In this document: in pieces, positions 43,679 through 52,810 of the stretch | How positions within the stretch are numbered: position 1 is the stretch's first letter | How the letters are laid out: every line of letters begins with the position of its first letter | Source of the DNA: JANXSF01 sp043745195 | GTDB taxonomy: Bacteria > Acidobacteriota > Terriglobia > Bryobacterales > Bryobacteraceae | Direction of reading: 5' to 3' | DNA: 64,000 nt | Assembly: GCA_043745195.1 (NCBI GenBank) | Contig: JAYTTF010000247.1 | Location: forward strand, 41,450-105,449 | Notes under the pieces: model-generated | What the model was told of the DNA's origin: nothing | Database searches by the model: none | What the model saw: the letters and a program-made list of their open reading frames with translations, nothing else | Program-made: the position numbers and the translations under genes

Positions 43679-44386
43679 ATGAACGCAAAAACAATTCTTG
43701 AAGAAATCAAGCCACTCGGCAGTGACAGTTACAAGCGCGTGATCTTCAAACACGGCGTAAAGGAGCCGTGTTTCGGTGTGAAGATCAGCGATCTCCAAAA
43801 GATCGTAAAGCGCATCAAAATGGATTACCAACTCGCGCTTGACCTTTACGAAACCGGCAATTATGACGCAATGTATCTTGCCGGGTTGATCGCCGACGAT
43901 GCTCAAATGACCAAGAAAAACTTGCATCACTGGGCCGCGCAAGCGTATTGCAGGACTCTCGCCAGTTCAACGGTGGCGTGGGTCGCATCCGGCAGCACTC
44001 ATGGGTGGGAGATAGGGCTGGAGTGGATTGATTCCAAATCTCCGCTAATTGCCGTGGCCGGCTGGGCTACGTTGGGTACTCTTGTTTCCGTTCAGGCCGA
44101 TAACAAGCTCAATCTGCCGGCATTGAAGAAGCTTCTTGCGCGAATTCAGAAATCGATTCATCAATCTCCAGATCCAGTGCGCTACCAGATGAATTCGTTC
44201 GTAATCGCAGTCGGCTGTTATGTGGAACCGCTCACAGAAATTGCGATACAGACCGCAGAAAAAATCGGCACGGTAACTGCTGATATGGGCGATACCGCTT
44301 GTGAGGTTCCCTCCGCCCATGACCGCATATTGAATGTGCAGAACCGCGGCACCATTGGTAAGAAGCGCAAGACGGCAAAATGTTAA
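43679..44386 (+). CDS. AlkD-like DNA alkylation repair protein
   Basis: A 235-residue HEAT-like repeat protein of the DNA alkylation repair family. The family features are visible in YKRVIFKHGVKEPCFGVKIS, GNYDAMYLAGLIADDAQMT and the helix pair around WEIGLEWIDS. AlkD-type glycosylases remove cationic alkylated bases without base flipping. The protein ends with a basic tail (NRGTIGKKRKTAKC). It is next to the DUF4256 remnant, and the two may have arrived together by transfer (inference). It is convergent with the DUF1552 gene, 4 nt away. Confidence 0.85.
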   Translation: MNAKTILEEIKPLGSDSYKRVIFKHGVKEPCFGVKISDLQKIVKRIKMDYQLALDLYETGNYDAMYLAGLIADDAQMTKKNLHHWAAQAYCRTLASSTVAWVASGSTHGWEIGLEWIDSKSPLIAVAGWATLGTLVSVQADNKLNLPALKKLLARIQKSIHQSPDPVRYQMNSFVIAVGCYVEPLTEIAIQTAEKIGTVTADMGDTACEVPSAHDRILNVQNRGTIGKKRKTAKC

Positions 44387-44390
44387 ACGA

Positions 44391-45743
44391 CTATAAACTG
44401 CTCAAGTAATCCAACTTCCCTTTGCTATCGGCAAACGACTCCGCCGGCACTCCCATGCGGTCCATCATCGCCACATGCAAGTTGGCCAACGGCGTCTCCG
44501 CTTTATACTTAATGTGACGGCCCAGTTTGAACAAGCCATTCCCACCGCCAGTCAGCACAGTCGGTAAGTTGTCATGCTCGTGGCCATCACCCAGACCGCT
44601 TCCGTATGTCACCATTACGTGGTCAAACAGTGTGCCATCGCCATCGGGGGTCGACTTCAACTTGCCCAGAAAATAAGCGAACTGTTCCATCTGATAGCGG
44701 TTGATCTGAATACACTTCTCTATCTTTTCTTTATCACCGCCATGGTGAGTCAATCCGTGATGCGAATCCGGAATCCCAATTTCGCGGTAAGCACGATTGC
44801 TCTGTTCAATCGCCATTAGAAAAGTCGCCACCCGCGTTGAATCAGTCTGGAAAGCCACCGTCATCAAATCGAACATCAGATGCGTGTGCTCCTGATAATT
44901 CTCCGGTACTCCAGCCGCAGGACTATCAATCGGAGGAGCAGCTTGCCTCGGCTCTCGCTCCGCCTTTTGAATGCGAGTTTCTATATCCCGAATTGCGTAC
45001 AAATATTCATCCAGCTTGCGCCGATCGGTGGCTCCAAGTTTACCCTGCAATTGACGCGCGTCCTCTAACACTGAATCCAGAACGCTCTTTTTGTACCGTT
45101 CCTGCCGAGCCCGCCGAATTGGGTCCGTCTCCAATTCCCCGCCCCCAAACAAGCGCTCAAATACTGCCCTGGGACGTACTTCGGGAGGATTAGGAGTGTT
45201 AGGCGTTCTCCAGGAAATGCTGTTGCTATAAGCACAGCTATATCCGTTGTCGCAGTTGCCGCCTTGGATTCCTTCTTCACAACCTAATTCCAGCGAGGCG
45301 AATCTGGTTTGGGAACCGATCTTCTGCGCAATGTATTGATCCACCGAAACGCCCGCTTGCAGATCCTTGCCGAAGGTCTTTTTCGGATGAGCCCCAGTGA
45401 GATAGCTTGCTCCTGCACGGCCATGATCTCCGGGCCCATCGCCCAATGCCCTGCCCCCATTTACCGTCAGCCCACCCAATACAGAGATGTCTTTACGATA
45501 AGCCGCCAAGGGTTCCAGAACTCGCGGCAAGGTTGTCGGAAGATCTGCAATGTCACCGATAGTTTGCGGCACCCACGAAGGCACTTGCACACCGTTCGGA
45601 AAATATACGAAAGCTGCCCGTATTGGAGATTTCGATTTTGTAGCTGCGCTGGAAAATGCCGGCACCATGGAATCAAGCAGCGGTAGAGCCAAGGCAGTGC
45701 CTAACCCGCGCAGAAACGTTCGTCTTGGAAGTGGTCTCAACAT
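44391..45743 (-). CDS. DUF1552 protein, Tat-exported
   Basis: A 450-residue protein with a Tat signal (RRTFLRGLGTALALPLLDS). The body matches DUF1552, a group related to DUF1501/alkaline-phosphatase-like proteins: FVYFPNGVQVPSWVPQ, VLGGLTVNGG, TFLMAIEQSNRAYREIG and VMVTYGSGLGDGHEHDNLP. It is always found with DUF1592 cytochrome proteins, as here, where the DUF1592 gene ends 4 nt upstream. The function is unproven; export through Tat suggests a folded, perhaps cofactor-bound, periplasmic enzyme. It is last of the four-gene operon. Confidence 0.92.
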   Translation of the reverse strand: MLRPLPRRTFLRGLGTALALPLLDSMVPAFSSAATKSKSPIRAAFVYFPNGVQVPSWVPQTIGDIADLPTTLPRVLEPLAAYRKDISVLGGLTVNGGRALGDGPGDHGRAGASYLTGAHPKKTFGKDLQAGVSVDQYIAQKIGSQTRFASLELGCEEGIQGGNCDNGYSCAYSNSISWRTPNTPNPPEVRPRAVFERLFGGGELETDPIRRARQERYKKSVLDSVLEDARQLQGKLGATDRRKLDEYLYAIRDIETRIQKAEREPRQAAPPIDSPAAGVPENYQEHTHLMFDLMTVAFQTDSTRVATFLMAIEQSNRAYREIGIPDSHHGLTHHGGDKEKIEKCIQINRYQMEQFAYFLGKLKSTPDGDGTLFDHVMVTYGSGLGDGHEHDNLPTVLTGGGNGLFKLGRHIKYKAETPLANLHVAMMDRMGVPAESFADSKGKLDYLSSL

Positions 45744-45747
45744 TTTA

Positions 45748-48156
45748 TTATTGCGCTCCTTCGGTATTTCGCATTTGGAAAGGCTTGCTATTCACGATGC
45801 CTAAAACGATACTCGAAAACTTGTAATCGTTTTCAGCCGCCTGCTGACGAATCTGTTCCACCGTCGATCTATCGTAGCGTTCCAGACCCCGCCCTAAAGC
45901 GAAGGTCAGTAATTTTTCGGTCAAGTTGCGCGTGAACGCTTCCGATTGGCCTCTCAAAATATTCTTTAAATCCTTGGCCCCCTGAATTGATTTTCCATCG
46001 GGCAGAGTCCCTGACGAATCAATCGGCAGATTCCCTTCATGGGTCCGATAGCCGCCAACGGCGTCGTAACGTTCCAGACCAAAACCAATCGGATCCATTG
46101 CGTTATGGCACGGTGCGCAACTCGGATCTTTGCGATGCTGCTCCAACCGTTCGCGCATGGACATGGTGGTTGCCTGCTTCGATTCATCCAACACAGGCAC
46201 TTCAGGAGGTGGTGGAGGAGGTGCGCTTCCCATCAAATTCTCCAACACCCATTTCCCCCGCACCGGTGGCGAAGTGCGGGTTGGATAGGACGATACAGTA
46301 AGTATCGCCCCCTGCGTTAAAAGTCCGCTTCGCTGTTCGCCATCAAGGTTCACCCTTTGAAACTGCTCGCCATTCACACCGGCAATGCCGTAGTGTCTCG
46401 CCAGCGGACCATTCAAGAAAGTAAATGGTGCATCCACAAAATCCAGCACACTGCGGTCCTCACGAATCAACGTATCCACAAATAAATTAGTTTCGCTGCG
46501 CATGGCGTCCAGCAGTTCATCATCCACGGTTGGAAACCGCACGGGGTCTGGTTTGGTGCGGCCTAACATTCGCAATTGCAGCCACTGTGCAGCGAAGTTA
46601 TCCACCAGGTTTGAGGCTTTTGGATCGGCCAGCATTCGGCGAACTTGCCCATTGATCACTCCTGACTTTCGCAGTGAGTTATCGGCGGCTTTTTTCAGCA
46701 GTTCATCATCAGGCATGCTTCCCCAAAGGAAATAAGATAGCCGCGATGCTAAATTATAGTCGTTCACAAGGTAAGCATTTTGGGATTCACTCGTTGGCGG
46801 AAACTCCATCCTAAACAGGAAGTGCGGTGAAGCAAGAATGGCTTCCAGCGCCATCCGAATTCCTTCTTCAAACGATTCGCCATCTTTAGTCGCCATACTT
46901 ACCAGCGCCAGCTTCGATTCCACTTCCTGATTTGTGACCGGCCTTCGATAAGCCCTTCGAGCAAGGTTTTCTACAATTCTGCGAGCACATGTACCTTCGT
47001 GTTTTCCCGAAGCGTGCCGGCAAACGAAAACGCGCTTGTAAGTCTCCGAAGGTTCGGTCCGCGGGTTGAAGGGTCCCACGATTTCCAGGTAATCAATGAA
47101 CAGTTGTCGGCGCTTATCTGGATTGATGTTCTGTCGCGGATCGGCCAAATCAGCCAGTTCAGGAAAGGATGCTCGCAACTGTCTCTCCCCTGCCCTCACC
47201 GGCACTTTCACAATGAATTCTCCGCGATGATAGCCATAAGCGGCGGTGCCTTCCACTAAATCGGTCAGCACAGTTTGGCGGTCTACAGTCAGGATCACTT
47301 TGCGAGGTGGCGCCCCATTTCGTGCAGCCTCGTCGAAAGCTCGCAACTGCTCCGCCGTAGACTCACGCGCTCCTTTTGCAGCCCTTCTATCCACAATTTT
47401 GTCAGGCCGGAAATTCGCCACTCGTAGCCGGAATTCATATTCGCCGTCCACCGGAAATACCCAACTGCCATACATGGCACCGCGCATTGAATAGGGGAAG
47501 TAGTTTCCTTTATTCAGTACGTCGTTCGCATCAGAGGATCGGCGGTTAAGCAGGCGTGCCAAGCGGGTGGGTTTGGGAGGCAGTTGTTCCCCGAAAACGG
47601 CCAGCTTCGAAATCCTGGCTGCAGCGGTCATATACTTTTCCATCAACATTGGTGAAACAGCCAGAACGTCGCCAATGTTGTCGAATCCGTACCCTGAATC
47701 ATCCACAGGAAATTCGTCCGCAGGGCGGATCGAAACACCAAGCAAATCGCGAATTGTGTTGTTATATTCCGTACGATTCAATCGGCGTGCAGTAACGCGC
47801 CCGGGGTTCGAAGTTCGGCTAGACCCAGAACGGCTCAAAAGCGTTTCAATCCAACTAGTAACTGCCGCTAGCTCTTTTGGGGTAGGCTTCGGTGGGCCCG
47901 GCGGAGGCATTTTGCCTGTGCTAAGTTTGTCCAGAACATTCTCCCAAAGATCGCCCTGTTTCAGCGCATGTTCAGGATTCCGAAACGCATCAAAACTCAA
48001 GTTGGCAATTTTTTGTTTGTCGTTATGGCATGCAGAACAGTTCTTTTCAAGAAACGGCTGCACGGTTTTTTGAAAAGCAATCGTGTCTTCGGACATCCAA
48101 ACCGTGGAGGCCGTCATCGGTACAAGCAATGCAGTTGTGAAAAGCCTCTTATTCAT
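45748..48156 (-). CDS. DUF1592/DUF1588/DUF1585 planctomycete-type cytochrome c protein
   Basis: An 802-residue exported protein with a signal peptide (about 1-18). The heme site is C40-S-A-C43-H44 in a planctomycete cytochrome C domain. DUF1587 (LNRTEYNNTIRDLLGV), DUF1595, DUF1592 (LSYFLWGSMPDDELL), DUF1588 (SYPTRTSPPVRGKWVLENLM) and DUF1585 follow. A second CxxCH occurs in SCAPCHNAMDPIGFGLE. It pairs with the downstream DUF1552 gene. Such proteins are thought to be periplasmic redox enzymes, with substrate unknown. The start ATG lies 35 nt after the DUF1501 stop. Confidence 0.94.
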   Translation of the reverse strand: MNKRLFTTALLVPMTASTVWMSEDTIAFQKTVQPFLEKNCSACHNDKQKIANLSFDAFRNPEHALKQGDLWENVLDKLSTGKMPPPGPPKPTPKELAAVTSWIETLLSRSGSSRTSNPGRVTARRLNRTEYNNTIRDLLGVSIRPADEFPVDDSGYGFDNIGDVLAVSPMLMEKYMTAAARISKLAVFGEQLPPKPTRLARLLNRRSSDANDVLNKGNYFPYSMRGAMYGSWVFPVDGEYEFRLRVANFRPDKIVDRRAAKGARESTAEQLRAFDEAARNGAPPRKVILTVDRQTVLTDLVEGTAAYGYHRGEFIVKVPVRAGERQLRASFPELADLADPRQNINPDKRRQLFIDYLEIVGPFNPRTEPSETYKRVFVCRHASGKHEGTCARRIVENLARRAYRRPVTNQEVESKLALVSMATKDGESFEEGIRMALEAILASPHFLFRMEFPPTSESQNAYLVNDYNLASRLSYFLWGSMPDDELLKKAADNSLRKSGVINGQVRRMLADPKASNLVDNFAAQWLQLRMLGRTKPDPVRFPTVDDELLDAMRSETNLFVDTLIREDRSVLDFVDAPFTFLNGPLARHYGIAGVNGEQFQRVNLDGEQRSGLLTQGAILTVSSYPTRTSPPVRGKWVLENLMGSAPPPPPPEVPVLDESKQATTMSMRERLEQHRKDPSCAPCHNAMDPIGFGLERYDAVGGYRTHEGNLPIDSSGTLPDGKSIQGAKDLKNILRGQSEAFTRNLTEKLLTFALGRGLERYDRSTVEQIRQQAAENDYKFSSIVLGIVNSKPFQMRNTEGAQ

Positions 48157-48191
48157 TGGTTCAATCCAGATTGTACAGCAAATAGAACTGC

Positions 48192-49571
48192 TTAAGAAAG
48201 GATTGGCTTAATCACTTGCCCATGAACATCGGTCAGACGGTAATCCCGTCCACCGAATCGGAACGTCAGCCGTTCGTGGTCAATCCCTAGCAAGTGTAGA
48301 ATTGTCGCATGAAGATCGTAGACCGTCAGGATATTCTCTACAGCGCGGTATCCGTATTCATCGGTCGCGCCATAAATCATGCCACGCTTCACTCCGCCAC
48401 CGGCAAGCCATAGACTGAAGCCCGACGTATTGTGATCGCGTCCGTCTTTGCCTTGTGCAAACGGGGCGCGGCCGAACTCCCCGCTCCAAACAATCAGCGT
48501 TTTCTCAAACAATCCTTTCGATTTCAAATCCTTGATAAGTCCGGCAATTGCTTGATCCACAATAAACGCGTTCGCCTCATGTCCGCCTTTTAAATTTCCG
48601 TGTTGATCCCAAGTGTTGCCGCCCCCCTTACCATCGGGTGAGACCATAGATAGTTCAATAAACCGCACACCGCGTTCCACAAGTCGCCGCGCCAGCAAAC
48701 ATTGCCGTCCGTACGCAGCCTTATCTTTGTTTGTGGAATCAATCCCGTAGAGCTTCTTGGTTATTTCAGATTCACCACTCAAGTCTGTTAGTTCCGGGAC
48801 CGATTTCTGCATACGGTATCCCGTTTCGTAGTTGATGATGGCAGCTTCCACCTGGCTGTGTCCATCAACAGCTGATAGGAAGCTGCCATCCATCTTCGCC
48901 ACAAAATCCAGCTTACGGCGTTGCTGAGCATCCGACTCTTTGGGACGCACATTTTCCAAGGCCTCTTCACGTTCTGGATAAAGGAATGATCCCTGGTGCA
49001 CAGCCGGCAGAAATCCACTGCCCCACATATTTATGCCGCCCAATGGAATTTCACCGCTTCCCAAAACAACATACCCAGGCAGTTCTTTTGATGGGCTACC
49101 CAAGCCATACGTGGTCCAGGCGCCCATTGATGGAAAGCCGGTGAAAGGCTGGCCCGAATGAAAGAAGAAATTGGCTTGAGCATGTTCCATGAACTTCGCG
49201 GTCATTGATCTGATCACGCATAAATCGTCGGCGCACTCACCCATTTTGGAAAAAAGCGAGCTCACTGGAATTCCACTTTGGCCGTAGTTTTTGAATTCCC
49301 AAGGACTTGGAAAAATGGAACCGTTGTCGTTAAACATGGTCCGGTCAATCGGAACAGGCATCGGCTGTCCCGCTTCTTTCGCAAGACGGGGCTTGGGATC
49401 AAATGAGTCGATGTGTGAAACTCCTCCCGACATGTAGCAGAAGATGACGTGTTCCACTTTGGGTTTATGGTGAGGCTTCTGCTCTGCGGCCAGCAGTCCT
49501 GAAAGAGCAAGATTGCCAAATCCCATAGATGCACTGGCGAGCATTTCCCGGCGGCTGAGTTTAACGGACAT
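48192..49571 (-). CDS. DUF1501 protein, Tat-exported
   Basis: A 459-residue protein with a Tat signal (SRREMLASASMGFGNLALSG). The DUF1501 body is recognised by VIFCYMSGGVSHIDSFDPKP, WSGEFGRAPFAQGKDGRDHN and the metal-binding-like DQHGNLKGGHEAN. The fold is alkaline phosphatase/sulfatase-like, but the catalytic activity is unknown. It overlaps the stop of the PSD1 cytochrome gene upstream by 11 nt, which indicates translational coupling. This pair parallels the DUF1592/DUF1552 pair downstream in the same operon. Confidence 0.94.
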   Translation of the reverse strand: MSVKLSRREMLASASMGFGNLALSGLLAAEQKPHHKPKVEHVIFCYMSGGVSHIDSFDPKPRLAKEAGQPMPVPIDRTMFNDNGSIFPSPWEFKNYGQSGIPVSSLFSKMGECADDLCVIRSMTAKFMEHAQANFFFHSGQPFTGFPSMGAWTTYGLGSPSKELPGYVVLGSGEIPLGGINMWGSGFLPAVHQGSFLYPEREEALENVRPKESDAQQRRKLDFVAKMDGSFLSAVDGHSQVEAAIINYETGYRMQKSVPELTDLSGESEITKKLYGIDSTNKDKAAYGRQCLLARRLVERGVRFIELSMVSPDGKGGGNTWDQHGNLKGGHEANAFIVDQAIAGLIKDLKSKGLFEKTLIVWSGEFGRAPFAQGKDGRDHNTSGFSLWLAGGGVKRGMIYGATDEYGYRAVENILTVYDLHATILHLLGIDHERLTFRFGGRDYRLTDVHGQVIKPILS

Positions 49572-52500
49572 ATATAAACTCCTTCAGGTTGAAAATTGCG
49601 TGTGCCAATCCATCGCGATTGGCACCTGTAAGGAACGATTCAGCAGCGTCGCGCTCACCGGACGTGGCCTTGCGGCCAAGTGCGCGGACAAACATAGCGT
49701 CAATATCTTCATTCCGGTTCGCCCACTTACGTGCCTGGTCAATCACAAATGGACTGTTCATCAGCGTCAACGATTGGGCCGGAACATTTGTCACGTCCCG
49801 TTCCCCGCGTGTTGTAGAAGGCTTCGGTACATCGAATACATCGAGGAACGGGTTAGTAGCGTTGCGACGCACTTCCATATATATGCTGCGCCGCGCTGCA
49901 CCATCCAGTGGACCTTTGGGTTTGTCGCCTTTCGTCTTCCCTTCATCGTGGGAATAATAGACAGTAACGGAGGGGCCAAACATTGTTTGATCCAGTTCTC
50001 CAGAGACGCTCAAAATAGTATCGCGAATCTCTTCCGCTTCAAGGCGGCGTATTGGCATGTGCTGCCATGAAGTATCGGATTCCGAACCCGAAGAACTCAT
50101 GCGGTAAGCCTGTGACGTCGCTAGCATCCGAACCATCTTCTTAATTGACCACCCTTGTTCCACGAATTGATTGGCCAAATAATCCAGCAGTTCCGGGTGA
50201 GATGGTTTGTCCCCAAGCTTCCCGAAGTTATCCACCGTTGGCACTATGCCCCGTCGAAAAAGGTTTCGCCAAATTCGGTTCACCATTACGCGTGCCGTCA
50301 GCGGATTGTTGGGGTTGGCAACTTCATTCGCCAGTTGAAGCCGCATTGTTTTCGGCTCAGCATATGGTTTGCTGTCCAGTGCTGTCAAAAACTTTCGGGG
50401 CACCATTGGCCCTTTATTATTAATGCCGCCGCGAATCAACAATTCTTGATCCTGCCCAGCTTCCTCAATAATTCCGGGTGCACGAAGGGGGACGGTGATT
50501 TCTTTTTCCAACTTACGGTAATGATTCACCATTGGTCCTGCCACGTCAGTGCCCGACAGCAAAATCCCGGAACGAACGCAGTAATCAAGCAATGCAGCTT
50601 GCTCCTGGGTCAAGCCATTCTGCTGCCAAGCAGTAATGGCAGAGCGAAGCAAGCCGGCGGTGCGCTTGAACAGATCGTCTTCTGAAGCAGGAACATTTCC
50701 TTCAAGCAGCATCACTGGCAACAATGCATCGTCCTTTGGCTTCAGACCATTGTTGTGAAATGCCACTTGCTGAATGCCGATCCACGAGCGTCCTTCGGGC
50801 GGCTGTTGCTTGGCCAGAATCGTTAGATCGCCCGCCGTTGCGAATTCAATGTACGCGGTGAACCCCTTCCAGAAAGTAGTATCCCATCGCCACCACTCCA
50901 GCGAGTCTTCCTTAGGATTCAGGACCTGATTGTAAATGCCGCCGCGCGGTACTGCGTAGTTTTCAACAATCAATCGAGCGGCAGACCCACCCGCTCCCGA
51001 AAGCCGCATGCTGATGGAATCGGTTTCAATCTTGAAGCGAGGCGAGGTAATCACGCCCGCGTGTTTTCGTGAAAGTAGATGAGTGTACACGCCGGAGGGA
51101 AGTATACTGGTCAGCAATCGATTCCCTTCTGATTCAATGGAAAAGTCCCCCTGCTTAACCAATTGCCCTGATCCACGATTTGCCCAACCAGCACTTCCAC
51201 CTTTAGATAGATCCCATACTTGAGTAAAATTCGTTTGATTGAAAGCAAGTCGAGCCTTGGCTTCCCCCTGCCAAAACGCAGCAGCGTTTCGATAGTCAGA
51301 TTCCAGATTGTTGAAAGTGAACCAGGGATTTTCACGGATAAGACGAACAGCAGCTGCATCCACTTGCTTGGTCCACGCATCCGCTAACCTGGTCTTGATC
51401 TCCCCTTTCAATTTCGCCAACTCAGTGCGATTGCGGTTTAGTGATGCTTCATCATCAATCGTTATTTGCGTAGGACGTGCGTTCGCAAAAATTCCAAACA
51501 AGGCGTAATAATCCTTTTGCGAGATCGCATCAAACTTATGATCGTGGCACCGGGCACACGACACAGTGAGCCCTTGAAACGCCTTGGAGAAGACATCCAC
51601 TTGATTGTCCGTCCACTTCACTCGATCTTCCCAAGGGTCCACTGGTTGAAAGCCGTGTTCGACCATGCGATAAAACGCCAGCCCCACCACGGACTCGTTG
51701 ATGTGGGCAGATTGATTGACACGAGGTGGAATCAGGTCGCCGGCAAGGTGCTCGCGGATCAGTTGATCATACGGCACATCACTATTAAAAGCGCGGATCA
51801 AGTAGTCTCTATAGCGCCAAGTAAGTGGAATATCGGGATCGCCTTCACTCCCATGCGATTCGGCGTAGCGCACCAGATCCATCCAACTTCGCGCCCAACG
51901 TTCACCGTAACGAGGAGACTCTAGTAAACGGTCTACGACGCTTTCGTAGGCAGAAGGGGAATGATCCTGATCGAAAGCTGCCAGTTCAGCAGGTGAAGGA
52001 GGAAGACCCGTAAGGTCGAAAGTGACTCGACGCAGCCAAACTGAACGATTAGCTGCAGCGGCTGGTTTCAAGCCCTTCTGTTCAAGCGCGGATAACAAGA
52101 AGCGATCAATAGGTTGCAGTGGCCAGGCTTTATTTTTAATAAGAGGCAATGCCTGGGGCTTCACTGGCTGCCAGGCCCAATGGTCCCGTCTGCGGGATTC
52201 AAGATCGAAACCAGATTTGATTTTGGCCGCAGCGAGATCCTCAGGCCAGGGTGCTCCCATTTCCACCCACTTAACTAAAGTTGCGATCTTGGCAGGCGCT
52301 AACTTCCCCGTGGGAGGCATACCTATTGCGCCTTCCTCCTTCACTGCTCGAATTAGTCGACTTTGCGCAGGGTTGCCAGGAGTAACAATTCCATCCTTAA
52401 AGACCGTTGCACGATTGTCGAAGAAAAGGCCCGCAAATGGAGTTTTAGCCCTTGTGCTGTGGCAGCTAAAACAGTTCTCGGCGAATATCGGCCTTACTTG

Positions 52501-52587
52501 CTTTTCGAAAAATTCAATTTGTTCCGGTGGGATAGTCGCCCCTTGCAACATTGCAAAGCATGTTAGTGATATCCACAAACAATTCAT
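49561..52587 (-). CDS. PSCyt1/DUF1549/DUF1553 (PSD1) planctomycete-type cytochrome c protein
   Basis: A 1008-residue exported protein with a short signal peptide. The heme motif is C39-F-S-C42-H43. DUF1549 (PSCyt2; PIDRFLLSALEQKGLKPA, then VDRLLESPRYGERWARSWMD) follows, with a further CxxCH in TVSCARCHDHKFDAIS. The C-terminal DUF1553 (PSD1) part is PLTARVMVNRIWRNLFRRGI and GELDQTMFGPSV. These are hallmark periplasmic multidomain cytochromes of Planctomycetota, Verrucomicrobiota and some Acidobacteriota. It heads the four-gene operon and overlaps the DUF1501 gene by 11 nt. Confidence 0.95.
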   Translation of the reverse strand: MNCLWISLTCFAMLQGATIPPEQIEFFEKQVRPIFAENCFSCHSTRAKTPFAGLFFDNRATVFKDGIVTPGNPAQSRLIRAVKEEGAIGMPPTGKLAPAKIATLVKWVEMGAPWPEDLAAAKIKSGFDLESRRRDHWAWQPVKPQALPLIKNKAWPLQPIDRFLLSALEQKGLKPAAAANRSVWLRRVTFDLTGLPPSPAELAAFDQDHSPSAYESVVDRLLESPRYGERWARSWMDLVRYAESHGSEGDPDIPLTWRYRDYLIRAFNSDVPYDQLIREHLAGDLIPPRVNQSAHINESVVGLAFYRMVEHGFQPVDPWEDRVKWTDNQVDVFSKAFQGLTVSCARCHDHKFDAISQKDYYALFGIFANARPTQITIDDEASLNRNRTELAKLKGEIKTRLADAWTKQVDAAAVRLIRENPWFTFNNLESDYRNAAAFWQGEAKARLAFNQTNFTQVWDLSKGGSAGWANRGSGQLVKQGDFSIESEGNRLLTSILPSGVYTHLLSRKHAGVITSPRFKIETDSISMRLSGAGGSAARLIVENYAVPRGGIYNQVLNPKEDSLEWWRWDTTFWKGFTAYIEFATAGDLTILAKQQPPEGRSWIGIQQVAFHNNGLKPKDDALLPVMLLEGNVPASEDDLFKRTAGLLRSAITAWQQNGLTQEQAALLDYCVRSGILLSGTDVAGPMVNHYRKLEKEITVPLRAPGIIEEAGQDQELLIRGGINNKGPMVPRKFLTALDSKPYAEPKTMRLQLANEVANPNNPLTARVMVNRIWRNLFRRGIVPTVDNFGKLGDKPSHPELLDYLANQFVEQGWSIKKMVRMLATSQAYRMSSSGSESDTSWQHMPIRRLEAEEIRDTILSVSGELDQTMFGPSVTVYYSHDEGKTKGDKPKGPLDGAARRSIYMEVRRNATNPFLDVFDVPKPSTTRGERDVTNVPAQSLTLMNSPFVIDQARKWANRNEDIDAMFVRALGRKATSGERDAAESFLTGANRDGLAHAIFNLKEFIYVR

Positions 52588-52700
52588 CGGGGTCTCCAGT
52601 TACGTAAAGACTATCAAGCTTGGCCTTTATAGGTCAACAGGATCTCCTAACAAGGCAACATTAGATTAAGGATCTATTACCAAAAGGCTAGGAAGTTGTA

Positions 52701-52729
52701 TTGACAAAGCCATAGTGCGATGCAATAGT
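52701..52729 (+). promoter_or_regulatory. Possible sigma70-type promoter upstream of the TPR membrane protein
   Basis: TTGACA at 52701-52706 and AATAGT at 52724-52729 (17-bp spacing) lie about 80 nt before the ATG at 52811. The surrounding 223-nt gap between divergent genes is AT-rich and holds no gene. Confidence 0.4.
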
Positions 52730-52810
52730 ATTAAAGCTAACAACATCTAGTACTTGTGGAGACGGCCCTAGACATTAATTTCGAAATCGACTTTTAACTA
52801 AATACATAAC

